DNA from: Streptomyces sp. NBC_00459
Lineage (GTDB): Bacteria > Actinomycetota > Actinomycetes > Streptomycetales > Streptomycetaceae
Assembly: GCF_036013955.1 (NCBI RefSeq)
Contig: NZ_CP107903.1
Coordinates: 6,758,001 to 6,822,000, forward strand
Length of the DNA stretch: 64,000 bases
Direction of reading: 5' to 3'
Shown here piece after piece: positions 51,314 to 60,084 of the stretch; positions within the stretch are counted from its first letter, which is position 1, and every line of letters begins with the position of its first letter. The notes under the pieces were generated by a model, which saw only the letters and a list, made by a program, of their open reading frames with translations, had not been told where the DNA came from and searched no databases. A program made the position numbers and the translations under genes.

Positions 51314-51943
51314 GTGATCGTCGCGTTGATCATCGCCTGCGAGGTCGGCTTCTGGGTGCTGCTGGCACTCGGCCTGGCCGCCCGCTACCTGCTGAAGTGG
51401 CGTCGCACAAGCGTGGCGCTGCTGCTCTGCGAGCCGCTGCTGGAACTCGTGCTGTTCGTCGTCACGGCGATCGACCTCAGGAACGGCGCCGAACCGGGCT
51501 GGGAGCACGGCGTGGCCGCGCTCTACATCGGCTTCACGGTGGCGTACGGCCACTACACGATCCGCCGGCTCGACGGCCACGCCGCCCACCGCCTGGCCGG
51601 CGCCCCGCGTCCGCCGGGCCCACCCCGGTACGGGATGGCCCGCGCCCGCCACGAGGGCCGCCTGTGGCTGCGTACGGTCGTCATGGCGGCGGTCGCGTGC
51701 GCCCTGCTCCAGGCGGCGGTCTGGTACGTCGGCGACGGGGACACCTCGTCGCTGCGGTCCTTCCAGGGGACGGCGCTCAGGGTCGTCGGCATCCACGGTC
51801 TGATCGCGCTGACGTACACGATCTGGCCGAAGAGGGCGCCGGCCGGGCACGAGGAGCGGTCAGCGCTCCCCGCCCGGGACCCAGAGGACGTCCCCGACCT
51901 CCTTGTTGGCCGTGCGGGCAAGGATGAAGAGCAGGTCCGATAG
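51314..51943 (+). CDS. Polytopic membrane protein, unknown function
   Basis: A 209-residue protein from GTG 51314 behind GAGGAGCGAG. Five hydrophobic helices are visible (VALIIACEVGFWVLLALGLA, VALLLCEPLLELVLFVVTAI, VAALYIGFTVAYGHY, VVMAAVACALLQAAVWY, IHGLIALTYTIW). An Arg/Gly/Pro-rich loop in the middle (LAGAPRPPGPPRYGMARARH) is probably cytoplasmic. The last 28 residues overlap the 3' end of the convergent adenosyltransferase gene by 84 bp. Confidence 0.8.
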   Translation: MIVALIIACEVGFWVLLALGLAARYLLKWRRTSVALLLCEPLLELVLFVVTAIDLRNGAEPGWEHGVAALYIGFTVAYGHYTIRRLDGHAAHRLAGAPRPPGPPRYGMARARHEGRLWLRTVVMAAVACALLQAAVWYVGDGDTSSLRSFQGTALRVVGIHGLIALTYTIWPKRAPAGHEERSALPARDPEDVPDLLVGRAGKDEEQVR

Positions 51944-52432
51944 GCGGTTGAGATAGGTCGCGGTGAGCGGGTTCATCACCTCGGCGTGAACCTCCAGGGC
52001 CGCCCAGGTCGAGCGCTCGGCCCGGCGTACGACCGTGCACGCCTGGTGCAGCAGGGCCGCGCCGGGGGTGCCGCCGGGCAGGATGAACGAGCGCAGCTTC
52101 TCCAGGTCTTCGAGGAACCGGTCGCAGTCCGCCTCCAGCTTGTCGACGTAGGACTGCTCGACCCGCAGCGGAGGGAACTCCGGGTTCTCGGCCACCGGCG
52201 TCGCCAGGTCCGCGCCCACGTCGAACAGGTCGTTCTGCACGCGCGTCAGCACCTTGACGACCTCCTCCGCCAGCCCACCGAGGGCGACGGCGGTCCCGAT
52301 CACCGCGTTCGCCTCGTTGGCGTCGGCGTACGCCGAGATCCGCAGATCGGTCTTGGCGACCCGGCTCATGTCACCGAGGGCGGTGGTGCCCTTGTCGCCG
52401 GTCCTGGTGTAGATGCGCGTCAGATTGACCAT
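51860..52432 (-). CDS. Cob(I)alamin adenosyltransferase, PduO type
   Basis: A 190-residue enzyme forming adenosylcobalamin from cob(I)alamin and ATP. The N-terminal ATP loop is RIYTRTGDKGTTALGDMSRV. Typical segments follow: RISAYADANEANAVIGTAVA, SFILPGGTPGAALLHQACTV and VVRRAERSTW, ending with YLNRLSDLLFILAR. Homotrimeric in this family. Its 3' end overlaps the convergent membrane-protein gene. Confidence 0.95.
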   Translation of the reverse strand: MVNLTRIYTRTGDKGTTALGDMSRVAKTDLRISAYADANEANAVIGTAVALGGLAEEVVKVLTRVQNDLFDVGADLATPVAENPEFPPLRVEQSYVDKLEADCDRFLEDLEKLRSFILPGGTPGAALLHQACTVVRRAERSTWAALEVHAEVMNPLTATYLNRLSDLLFILARTANKEVGDVLWVPGGER

Positions 52433-52635
52433 GGGGTCAGGGTAGTGACGACCTCCGGCCGCCGCTCAACTAGGCCGTCCGAGGGGCCGAATGAGCCACG
52501 TCGGTGTGATGTCCGCCAGATGAGACGTGACGCGCATTACTTACCGGTCACACAGCACCCTCACGACCGCTAGGGTCCGCCGAAGAGGCCCACTACACGA
52601 GGCACACGTAAACAGCGCGTCAGGGGAGTCGCACA

Positions 52636-53484
52636 GTGGCACGGAAGCTTGCCGTCATCGGAGCCGGCCTGATGGGTTCCGGCATTGCCCAGGTTTCCGC
52701 CCAGGCGGGCTGGGACGTCGTACTGCGCGATGTCACCGACGAAGCGCTCACCCGTGGCACCGACGGCATCAAGTCCTCGTACGACAGGTTCGTGGGCAAG
52801 GGCAAGCTGGCCGCGGAGGACGCGGAGGCCGCCCTCGGGCGGATCACCGCGACCACCGACCTCGACGCCGTCGGCGACGCGGACATCGTCGTCGAGGCGG
52901 TCTTCGAGAAGCTGGAGGTCAAGCACGAGATCTTCCGCGCGCTCGACAAGATCGCCCGCGACGACGCCGTGCTCGCCTCCAACACCTCCGCCATCCCGAT
53001 CACCAAGATCGCCGCCGTCACCGACCGCCCGGAGCGGGTCGTCGGCGCGCACTTCTTCTCGCCGGTGCCGATGATGCAGCTCTGCGAGCTGGTCCGCGGC
53101 TACAAGACGAGCGACGAAACCCTCGCCACCGCACGGGAGTTCGCCGAGTCGGTCGGCAAGACCTGCATCGTCGTCAACCGGGATGTCGCCGGCTTCGTGA
53201 CGACCCGGCTGATCTCGGCGCTCGTCGTCGAGGCGGCCAAGCTGTACGAGTCCGGTGTCGCCACCGCCGAGGACATCGACCTCGCCTGCAAGCTCGGCTT
53301 CGGGCACGCCATGGGCCCGCTGGCCACCGCCGACCTCACCGGGGTCGACATCCTGCTGCACGCGACCAGCAACATCTACACAGAGTCGCAGGACGAGAAG
53401 TTCGCTCCTCCGGAGCTGATGCGCCGGATGGTTGACGCCGGTGACATCGGCCGTAAGAGCGGGCAGGGCTTCTACAAGCACTGA
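52636..53484 (+). CDS. 3-hydroxybutyryl-CoA dehydrogenase
   Basis: A 282-residue NAD(P)-dependent enzyme of the 3-hydroxyacyl-CoA dehydrogenase family. GTG 52636 follows CAGGGGAG. The Rossmann motif is AVIGAGLMGSGIAQ; the catalytic His is in GAHFFSPVPMMQLCELV, and VNRDVAGFVTTRLIS is the substrate/NAD hinge. The C-terminal helical dimerisation domain holds LGFGHAMGPLATADLTGVDI. It is likely to work in butyryl-CoA or polyhydroxybutyrate metabolism. Confidence 0.94.
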   Translation: MARKLAVIGAGLMGSGIAQVSAQAGWDVVLRDVTDEALTRGTDGIKSSYDRFVGKGKLAAEDAEAALGRITATTDLDAVGDADIVVEAVFEKLEVKHEIFRALDKIARDDAVLASNTSAIPITKIAAVTDRPERVVGAHFFSPVPMMQLCELVRGYKTSDETLATAREFAESVGKTCIVVNRDVAGFVTTRLISALVVEAAKLYESGVATAEDIDLACKLGFGHAMGPLATADLTGVDILLHATSNIYTESQDEKFAPPELMRRMVDAGDIGRKSGQGFYKH

Positions 53485-53657
53485 GCAGTACCGCAGTAGT
53501 CAACAGGCACGGAAACCGCACGAACCCCTGGGGTATCACCCTGTGGGGTGAATTGAGTATCGGTTCGCTCACAGACGGCAACCTGACCGCCCCTCAGGCA
53601 GTCAGACGTTGCATCACCTACCGACGCGGAGCACGACACGCACTCACGGGAGCGCAT

Positions 53658-53981
53658 ATGTACATCAGGGGCGACCACGCCGAGCTGGTCGTCGGGGGCC
53701 GCCTCGACGTCCGCAGCGCGGCGGACGCCCGTACGGTCCTTCATACGGCCGTCGACACGGGCGTCGGCGATCTCGTGCTGGACCTGTCCGAGCTGGACTC
53801 CTGGGACGCCACGGGACTCGGGGTGATCATGGGAGCCCACCGGCGGTGCGGGCGGTGCGGCAGACGGCTCGTGCTGCGCGACGTACCACCGCAGATGCAG
53901 AGACTGCTGGTCGCCACCCGGCTGCACCGGATCCTGGCGATCGAGGGTGGCATCGGGGTGGAGTCGCTGCCCAGAGTGTGA
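53658..53981 (+). CDS. STAS-domain protein, anti-sigma factor antagonist type
   Basis: A 107-residue single-domain protein from ATG 53658, with GGGAG upstream; the frame is open 35 codons further left without a ribosome site. MYIRGDHAELVVGGRLDVRS and LVLDLSELDSWDATGLGVIM are typical. The phosphorylatable position of SpoIIAA (DSSGLG) is Thr52 here. No anti-sigma kinase gene is adjacent. It probably belongs to a partner-switching pathway encoded elsewhere. Confidence 0.88.
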   Translation: MYIRGDHAELVVGGRLDVRSAADARTVLHTAVDTGVGDLVLDLSELDSWDATGLGVIMGAHRRCGRCGRRLVLRDVPPQMQRLLVATRLHRILAIEGGIGVESLPRV

Positions 53982-54217
53982 ACCGGTGGGTGTGAAAACG
54001 CGCTTCAGGAACAATCCTCACGAGACTGTGACGTCTCGGACGGCGCGGTACCCCGGCCTGTCATAGATACTGTGCGAAGGTTTAGGGTTCGGTCGCCCGC
54101 TGCCTGACATCCCACGAGCGGGCCCGGACCAGAAGCGACAGCGCAGTGTGCAGCAAGGCCGGGAGGGGCCTGGGTCCTGTCGACCCGCACACGACGCTTT
54201 TGGGGGGCTTGAACCTT

Positions 54218-56848
54218 ATGGACCCGAACAACCAGGGCTCCGAGGAGTACGGCCACGACGCCGACGGCAGCACGCCGCGTCAGCGCCCGCCTCGCGACGC
54301 CCTCACCAACGACTTCGGCCAGCACACGCCGGCGCTCGCCCGCACGGCGCAGCTCGTCTCCGGCGACTACCTGCTCACGGTCAACCCCGTCGACGGCAGC
54401 GAGATAGAGATCTGCCCGCCCGGCGAACGGCCCGGTCGGCCCGCCAAGTTCACGGCGGCCGAACGTGTCGAGATCACCCGCGCCGCCAGACCACCCGTAC
54501 CGCCCGGGCCCGCACAGCCCGAACTGCCGCTGCTGGAGCGCGACGGCGAGCGCGAACGGCTGGTGCGGCTGCTGGCCCGCGGCCGTTCCGTACGCCTCAC
54601 CGGCCCGGCCGGCTCCGGCCGCACCACGCTCCTCGACGCCGTGGCCGCGGACTGCGCGGACCTCGCGCCCGACGGCGTGGTCCGCCTCACCGGCTTCCAC
54701 CGCACCCAGACAGACCTGCTCTACGACCTCTTCTACGCCGTCTACAGCGCACCTCTGTACCGGCCGGAACCGGACGAACTGCGCGCCCTCGTCCGCGAGG
54801 CCGGCGCGGTCGTCGTACTCGACGACGTGGAGTTCGGCGGCGCCGCGCTCGACGAACTCCTCGACGCGACCCCCGAGTGCGCCTTCCTGGTCAGCGCCAC
54901 CCCCGACGTGCCCGCGCCGTCCGCCGACGCGCTGATCGAGGAACTGTTCCTCGACGGACTCGACCGGGCCGGCGGTCTGGAACTCCTGGAGCGTGCCGTC
55001 GGCCGCGTCCTCACCGAGGAGGAGGCCAACTGGGCCGGCGACCTCTGGTTCGAGTCCGAGGGCCTGCCCCTGCGGTTCGTCCAGGCCGGCGCCCTGCTCA
55101 GGCAGCGCGACAAACTGCGTGCCCGCGCCGACGCCTTCGACGAGTTCGGCGTCTTCGAGGACGTTCCGGTCGATGTCCCGGTCGACGCGCCCTTCGACAC
55201 CGATGACGAGGACGACGTACCGCTGCCCTCGCTCGCCGAGGGTGCCGCGCCCGCCCCGCTGCTCGCCTCCCGGCTCAGCGTGTCCGCGCGGGAGACCCTG
55301 CGGTTCGCCGTGGCGCTCGGCGGTGAGGTGCCCCACCAGGCGCATCTGCCCGCGCTGGTCGGCGACACCCACGCGGACGCCGCCCTCGGTGAGCTGCTCG
55401 GCTGTGCGCTGGTCTCCCCGGTGGGCTCCCACTACCGGCTCGCGGCCGGGGTGCGGACCCAGCTGGAGGCCGCCGGATACGGCGAGGGAGCCCAGGACCG
55501 GGCGTTCACCGCGGCCCAGCACTACGCCTGGTGGGCCGGGCACCCGTCCGTGACCCCCGAGCGGGTCTGCGCCGAGGCCGACGCCCTGCTCGCCGCCCTG
55601 GACGTGCTGGTCCCCGTGACCACACCGCCGGGGGAGGACGAGGAGAGCACGGCCGTGCAACTGGCCCGCACGGCGGCGCCCGCCTTCGCGGCCGGTCTGT
55701 ACTGGAGTGCCTGGGAAAACGTCCTGCACTCCGGCGCCGAGGCCGCCCGGCTCGCCGGGGAGGTCTCGGAACGCGCCTATTTCCACCATGAGTTGGGCAT
55801 CCTCGCGCTCTGCGGTGAACAGCTCGACCGGGCTCGTAGCGAGCTGGAGGCCGCCATCGGCCTGCGCGGTGCCCTCGCCGACAAGCGCGGGACGGTCGCG
55901 GGCCGGCGCGCCCTCACCCTGGCCGCCGACCGGGCCGGCGACACCCCTGGCCTCGGCTTCGGCACGGGTTCGACGGCGGGCGAGGAGGTGCCGGACGCGC
56001 GGTACGAGGAGTCGGCGTCGCCGCCCGGCGGCATCCCGGCCGTCTTCGGGGCCGCGGGCTACCCGCCGCTCCAGGCGTCGCCCGCCGGTTCCGGTTCGGC
56101 TTCCGGTACGGGTTCCGGTTCCGGCTACGGGGGCGGTGACTTCGCGCCGACCGTGATCGCGTCCCGGTCCGGGGGCGGCGGGGCGCACAAGGTCTCGGGC
56201 GTCCGGCGGCTCGTGGGCGGTGCCCGGCGCAACCTCGTGGCGGTCGGCGCGGGCGCCCTGCTCGCGGCGGTGCTCGGCACGGTGGTGACGCTGGGCGCGA
56301 CCTCGAACCACAACGACGCGCCGTCCGACCAGGTCGGCGTCAACCCGTCCGCGAGTCCGGGCGACGACGACGACAGCCTGGGCGCGGACAAGGCCGACAA
56401 CGGCGGCAGCGACAGCAACGGCGACACCGGTACGGCCACCAGCCGGCCGACCGACCCGGGCCCCGACGGGACCATGGGCACCTCGGACGACCCGACGCCG
56501 CCGCCGACGGACGGCCAGGAGCCGTCGGACGACCCTACGGGGACGAAGACGCCCGGGGGCGGGAGCAGCACAGGGGGGAGCACCGGCGGTACGTCGCCCA
56601 AGCCGTCTGTGACGCCGTCGCCGACGCCTCCGTCCGAGACGCCTGGTACTCCCACGCCGACTCCGTCCGGCACGGCGACACCGACGCCGACACCGAGCGG
56701 GCCGACCGACGGCCCGTCGCCGTCAGAGTCCGCTCCGGACACCTCCGACACGGCCAGCGGCCCGGCCTCCAGCCCCGTCCAAACCGAGCCGGCGAGCGAG
56801 CCGGCGAGTGCCCCCGTCGACACCGAGGCGCCGACGCCGGTGATCTGA
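54218..56848 (+). CDS. Large P-loop NTPase with membrane anchor and Pro/Ser/Thr tail
   Basis: An 876-residue protein from ATG 54218 (MDPNNQGSEEYGHD). The N-terminal 100 residues include RTAQLVSGDYLLTVNPVDGS. The NTPase has Walker A LTGPAGSGRTTLLDAV and a Walker-B-like AVVVLDDVEFGGAALDELL, then helical regions. A single membrane helix near residue 675 (NLVAVGAGALLAAVLGTVVT) leads to about 180 residues of low-complexity Pro/Ser/Thr/Gly, probably outside the cell and wall-spanning. This joins a cytoplasmic NTPase to a surface stalk. Function unknown. Confidence 0.85.
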   Translation: MDPNNQGSEEYGHDADGSTPRQRPPRDALTNDFGQHTPALARTAQLVSGDYLLTVNPVDGSEIEICPPGERPGRPAKFTAAERVEITRAARPPVPPGPAQPELPLLERDGERERLVRLLARGRSVRLTGPAGSGRTTLLDAVAADCADLAPDGVVRLTGFHRTQTDLLYDLFYAVYSAPLYRPEPDELRALVREAGAVVVLDDVEFGGAALDELLDATPECAFLVSATPDVPAPSADALIEELFLDGLDRAGGLELLERAVGRVLTEEEANWAGDLWFESEGLPLRFVQAGALLRQRDKLRARADAFDEFGVFEDVPVDVPVDAPFDTDDEDDVPLPSLAEGAAPAPLLASRLSVSARETLRFAVALGGEVPHQAHLPALVGDTHADAALGELLGCALVSPVGSHYRLAAGVRTQLEAAGYGEGAQDRAFTAAQHYAWWAGHPSVTPERVCAEADALLAALDVLVPVTTPPGEDEESTAVQLARTAAPAFAAGLYWSAWENVLHSGAEAARLAGEVSERAYFHHELGILALCGEQLDRARSELEAAIGLRGALADKRGTVAGRRALTLAADRAGDTPGLGFGTGSTAGEEVPDARYEESASPPGGIPAVFGAAGYPPLQASPAGSGSASGTGSGSGYGGGDFAPTVIASRSGGGGAHKVSGVRRLVGGARRNLVAVGAGALLAAVLGTVVTLGATSNHNDAPSDQVGVNPSASPGDDDDSLGADKADNGGSDSNGDTGTATSRPTDPGPDGTMGTSDDPTPPPTDGQEPSDDPTGTKTPGGGSSTGGSTGGTSPKPSVTPSPTPPSETPGTPTPTPSGTATPTPTPSGPTDGPSPSESAPDTSDTASGPASSPVQTEPASEPASAPVDTEAPTPVI

Positions 56849-56852
56849 CAGC

Positions 56853-56900
56853 ACGACGAAGGGGGCGGGCCCGTGACAACGGGCCCGCCCCCTTCGTCGT
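56853..56900. terminator. 22-bp perfect stem terminator
   Basis: The arm at 56853-56874 (ACGACGAAGGGGGCGGG then CCCGT) pairs perfectly with 56879-56900 around a 4-nt loop. It separates the NTPase gene from the convergent nucS. Confidence 0.92.
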
Positions 56901-56943
56901 ACAGCCACGCGGTCCTGCCGAGCCGTACAGTCGTGAACGGGCG

Positions 56944-57615
56944 TCAGAACAGGCGCAGTTTGTCGTCCTCGATGCCGCGCAGCGCGTTGTAGTCCAGGAC
57001 CGTGCAGCCGATGCCCCGGTCCGTGGCGAGGACGCGGGCCTGGGGCTTGATCTCCTGGGCGGCGAAGATGCCGCGGACCGGAGCCAGGTGCGGGTCGCGG
57101 TTCAACAGCTCCAGATAGCGCGTGAGTTGCTCCACGCCGTCGATCTCGCCGCGCCGCTTGATCTCCACCGCGACCGTCGCGCCCTCGGAGTCACGGCACA
57201 GGATGTCGACCGGACCGATGGCCGTCATGTACTCGCGGCGGATGAGGGTGTAGCCGTCGCCGAGGGTCTCGATGCGGTCGGCGAGCAGTTCCTGAAGGTG
57301 TGCTTCCACGCCGTCCTTGATCAGGCCGGGATCCACGCCGAGTTCGTGCGAGGAGTCGTGGAGAATCTCCTCCATCGTGATGATGAGCTTCTCGCCCGCC
57401 TTGTTGATGACGGTCCAGATCCCCTCCTCTTCTCCTGCCCCCTCCTTCAACGTGCAGGGCGGAGACATCCAGTTGAGAGGCTTGTAGGCGCGGTCGTCCG
57501 CGTGGATCGAGACGCTGCCGTCAGCCTTGACCAGGATGAGGCGGGGGGCCGACGGGAGATGAGCGGTGAGCCGGCCCGCGTAGTCCACGGAACAGCGCGC
57601 AATGACGAGACGCAT
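56944..57615 (-). CDS. nucS: Mismatch-specific endonuclease NucS
   Basis: A 223-residue nuclease that cuts both strands at mismatches, the actinobacterial replacement for MutS/MutL. ATG 57615 (MRLVIARCSVDYAGRLTAHL) is chosen. The N-terminal half is a DNA-binding/dimerisation domain. The C-terminal RecB-like domain has PVDILCRDSEGATVAVEIKR with the D...E-x-K catalytic set, then QLTRYLELL. It ends DKLRLF, which fits the beta-clamp-binding tail known for NucS. Confidence 0.94.
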   Translation of the reverse strand: MRLVIARCSVDYAGRLTAHLPSAPRLILVKADGSVSIHADDRAYKPLNWMSPPCTLKEGAGEEEGIWTVINKAGEKLIITMEEILHDSSHELGVDPGLIKDGVEAHLQELLADRIETLGDGYTLIRREYMTAIGPVDILCRDSEGATVAVEIKRRGEIDGVEQLTRYLELLNRDPHLAPVRGIFAAQEIKPQARVLATDRGIGCTVLDYNALRGIEDDKLRLF

Positions 57616-57914
57616 GGTCGGCAACGCTACTCGACGCGCGGTGGTCCACGCGATTCGCCCACCTCAGAAGTGCTGACGAGGGCTCCGTGGGCCGAAGGAA
57701 CATGCCAGAGGCAACTGTTCGTTGTTGGCTGATTGTGTTCCTACGAGGACGGTTCTGACCGGTCCTGTATCCGCGTTTTCCTGGTGCCGTCACGGTCCGT
57801 TGCCTACGGTAGTAACCGGGAGGTCGCGATGCGTGTACTGAGCGTGCTCGGTGTCGCGGGCTCCCTTTCCCTGTCCGTCAACCCCTGCGATCCGGGGGTG
57901 CGAGAGGAGAACTC
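57616..57914. other. Intergenic stretch between divergent genes
   Basis: About 300 bp with promoters presumably for nucS and the next gene. A frame starting at ATG 57829 (MRVLSVLGVAGSLSLSV) overlaps the start of the next gene in another frame and has weak support, so it is not called. Confidence 0.4.
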
Positions 57915-58307
57915 ATGTCGCTCGACGTCTCACCGGCCCTACTCGAACAGGCCGAGCGAGGCGAGGTCGACGAAGCTGCCTTCGTCGACTGCGTCCGGAC
58001 CTCCCTGCCCTACGCCTGGGAGATGATCAGCTCCCTGGTGGCCCAGCTGAAGGTGGACGGCGGAGACTTCGCCGACAACCAGACGCCGCCGCCGGACGAG
58101 CAGGCACGGGGCCAGTTGCTACGTGCACTGGCGAGTGACGCGATACGCGGCGCGCTGCAGCGGCACTTCGGTGTCCGGCTGGCCTTCCAGAACTGCCACC
58201 GGGTGGCGGTGTTCCCGTTGGACGCCTCGGTCGACGTCAAGCTGGACCGCTTCACCTCGGTGCGCAGTCAGTTGCTGAACCAGTCTCCGGAATTCCGGGA
58301 CTGCTGA
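57915..58307 (+). CDS. SCO5389-family protein
   Basis: A 130-residue soluble protein starting MSLDVSPALLEQAERGEVDE after GAGAGGAG. It is acidic and mostly helical, with FVDCVRTSLPYAWEMISSLV and GALQRHFGVRLAFQNCHRVA. Conserved in streptomycetes at this locus, as I recall under the name SCO5389 family; no function known. A hairpin terminator follows. Confidence 0.82.
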   Translation: MSLDVSPALLEQAERGEVDEAAFVDCVRTSLPYAWEMISSLVAQLKVDGGDFADNQTPPPDEQARGQLLRALASDAIRGALQRHFGVRLAFQNCHRVAVFPLDASVDVKLDRFTSVRSQLLNQSPEFRDC

Positions 58308-58324
58308 CGCGATCAGGGCACCGG

Positions 58325-58369
58325 CTTGCCGCTCCGTACGCGGGAGGTGTTTCTGTACGGGGCGGCAAG
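58325..58369. terminator. Terminator between convergent genes
   Basis: CTTGCCGCTCCGTAC (58325-58339) pairs with GTACGGGGCGGCAAG (58355-58369) at 14 of 15 positions. Confidence 0.85.
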
Positions 58370-58390
58370 CTCCTTGCGGCAGCCGGGTGT

Positions 58391-59419
58391 TCAGCGCAAC
58401 TGGGCGAGCACCTCGGTGCCCAGCCGCCGTACGTTCTCCTCGGTGGCCGCCAGGTCGCCGGAACCCTCGACGAGCAGGGCGAAGCGTGAGATGCCCGTCC
58501 GTTCTGAGGTCGCCGCGAGCCGGTCGGCGCAGAGCCTGGCCGTGCCCACCGGGTGCAGCCCGCAGAGGAGTTCGGTGTACGCCACCGGGTCCCGCATCGA
58601 ACGGGCCCTGCCGTCCACCGTGACATGTGCTTCCAGCCCCTGTCGCAGCCAGCCCGGCATCGCCTTCATCAGCGTCTCGACCGCGTCCGTGCGCCGGTCC
58701 GCGATCTGGCAGACACCGGCCGACACATGGGCGGCGCTCCGGATCTCGTCCCCCGAGCGCCCAGCCGCACGCGCGAGCTGCCGCCAGAGGGTGACCATCT
58801 CGGCCTTCTCCTCGTCCCCGACATGCATCCCGAGGAGCATCGGCAGTCCGCGCTCGGCGGCCAGCCGCACGCTCGACGGCGAGGTGCACGCGACGACGAC
58901 CTCCGGCCCCGCGGTGTCCGTCAGCGACTCCGACGGGCTGGGTACGACGGGCACTTCACGGAACCTGAAGCGGTCGCCGTCGGCCGACACGGACGGTTCG
59001 CGCAGCCAGCGGACCAGCAGATCGAGTGATTCCGGGAACGCCTTCTCGTACGCCTCGACACCCGTCCCGAACACCTCCAGGTCGATCCAGGGCCCGCCGC
59101 GCCCCACGCCCAGCGTGAACCGACCGCCGGACGTCAGATGCAGCAGCGCCGCCTGCTCGCCGAGCGCCACTGGGTGGGTGGTGGGCAGCACGCTCACCGC
59201 CGTACCGACCCGGATGCGCCGGGTGCGGCCCAGCAGCAGAGCGGCCAGGGTCGTCGCGGACGGGCAGGTGCCGTACGGCACGAAGTGGTGCTCCGCCAGC
59301 CAGACCGTGTCGAGACCCGCCTCCTCGGCGACCTCGGCGGACCTGACCGCCCGGTGCAGCGCCTCCCCCTGGCCCTGGCCCGGGAACTGGGCCGCCAGCA
59401 CAAAACTTCCTACGCGCAT
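58391..59419 (-). CDS. LLM-class flavin-dependent oxidoreductase
   Basis: A 342-residue luciferase-like monooxygenase using FMN or F420 and reduced flavin. ATG 59419 (MRVGSFVLAAQFPG) is chosen. TIM-barrel motifs: VAEEAGLDTVWLAEHHFVPY, RIRVGTAVSVLPTTHPVAL, GRFTLGVGRGGPWIDLEVFG and the C-terminal GTARLCADRLAATSERTG. The substrate cannot be told from the sequence. Monocistronic; the 277 bp upstream (59420-59696) hold no gene. Confidence 0.9.
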   Translation of the reverse strand: MRVGSFVLAAQFPGQGQGEALHRAVRSAEVAEEAGLDTVWLAEHHFVPYGTCPSATTLAALLLGRTRRIRVGTAVSVLPTTHPVALGEQAALLHLTSGGRFTLGVGRGGPWIDLEVFGTGVEAYEKAFPESLDLLVRWLREPSVSADGDRFRFREVPVVPSPSESLTDTAGPEVVVACTSPSSVRLAAERGLPMLLGMHVGDEEKAEMVTLWRQLARAAGRSGDEIRSAAHVSAGVCQIADRRTDAVETLMKAMPGWLRQGLEAHVTVDGRARSMRDPVAYTELLCGLHPVGTARLCADRLAATSERTGISRFALLVEGSGDLAATEENVRRLGTEVLAQLR

Positions 59420-59696
59420 TGCTCTTTCCTGCTTCCTAGGCCCCGACACGGAGCTCCCCCGCACGGCATAACCGCTCGACACGTGCCGAAGTCACGGCTT
59501 GGCGGAGAGATAGGCGGATTGTCTGCAGAATCGAGCAGCCGGGCGGAAGAGGCCGGGGTGCCGATGGCGAGCCGACGGGGGATTCGAGAGAAGGTTCGAG
59601 AGATGGATCCGGAGGCCGTGACTAATCTTTACCCCGGATCGTGCCGCGTAGGCTGGAGGGGATCCGTGCCCCCTGAACCGCTCCGTGAGGTGTCCT

Positions 59697-60032
59697 GTGT
59701 CCCCGCGTCGCAACCGCCCCCAAGGCCCTGGCGGCTCGTCCGGCCGGAGCGCCGACGAGGACGACTCCGGCCGCTACGGCGGCTTCCAGTCCTCCGAGAG
59801 CTGGCAGGGCGAGAGCTGGAACGTCCGTCATGTGGCGGGCGCCGGCGCCCAGGGCAAGACGTACCGATGCCCCGGCTGCGACCAGCTGATCCCGTCCGGC
59901 GTCCCGCACGTGGTCGCGTGGGCCGAGCACGCGGGTGTGGACGACCGGCGGCACTGGCACAAGGCGTGCTGGAACGCGAAGGACCGCCGCACCACGCGGG
60001 TGCAGCGGTCCCGTAACGCGCCGAGGTTCTGA
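59697..60032 (+). CDS. Small basic protein with possible zinc site
   Basis: A 111-residue protein from GTG 59697 (VSPRRNRPQGPGG). The first half is disordered, rich in Ser/Gly/Arg. The second half has YRCPGCDQLIPSGVPHVVAW and RRHWHKACWNAKDRRTTRVQ, a Cys-x2-Cys with later His and Cys that resembles an HNH-like or zinc-ribbon core. Conserved in streptomycetes and sometimes annotated as ATP/GTP-binding protein; I see no P-loop. Function unknown. Confidence 0.75.
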   Translation: MSPRRNRPQGPGGSSGRSADEDDSGRYGGFQSSESWQGESWNVRHVAGAGAQGKTYRCPGCDQLIPSGVPHVVAWAEHAGVDDRRHWHKACWNAKDRRTTRVQRSRNAPRF

Positions 60033-60084
60033 GCGGGTTCCTGAACTCGCCCAGCGGTCGGGGGAGTTCACGCGTTGGGGTGAA

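Noticed and set aside
53521..53560. GGGTAT-containing sequence as a SigB-type promoter for the STAS gene
   Set aside because: A convincing upstream GNNT element at the right distance was not found.
57829..58026. Upstream frame MRVLSVLGVAGSLSLSV overlapping the SCO5389-family gene
   Set aside because: It overlaps a conserved gene in another frame, lacks conservation evidence and ends in low-complexity sequence.
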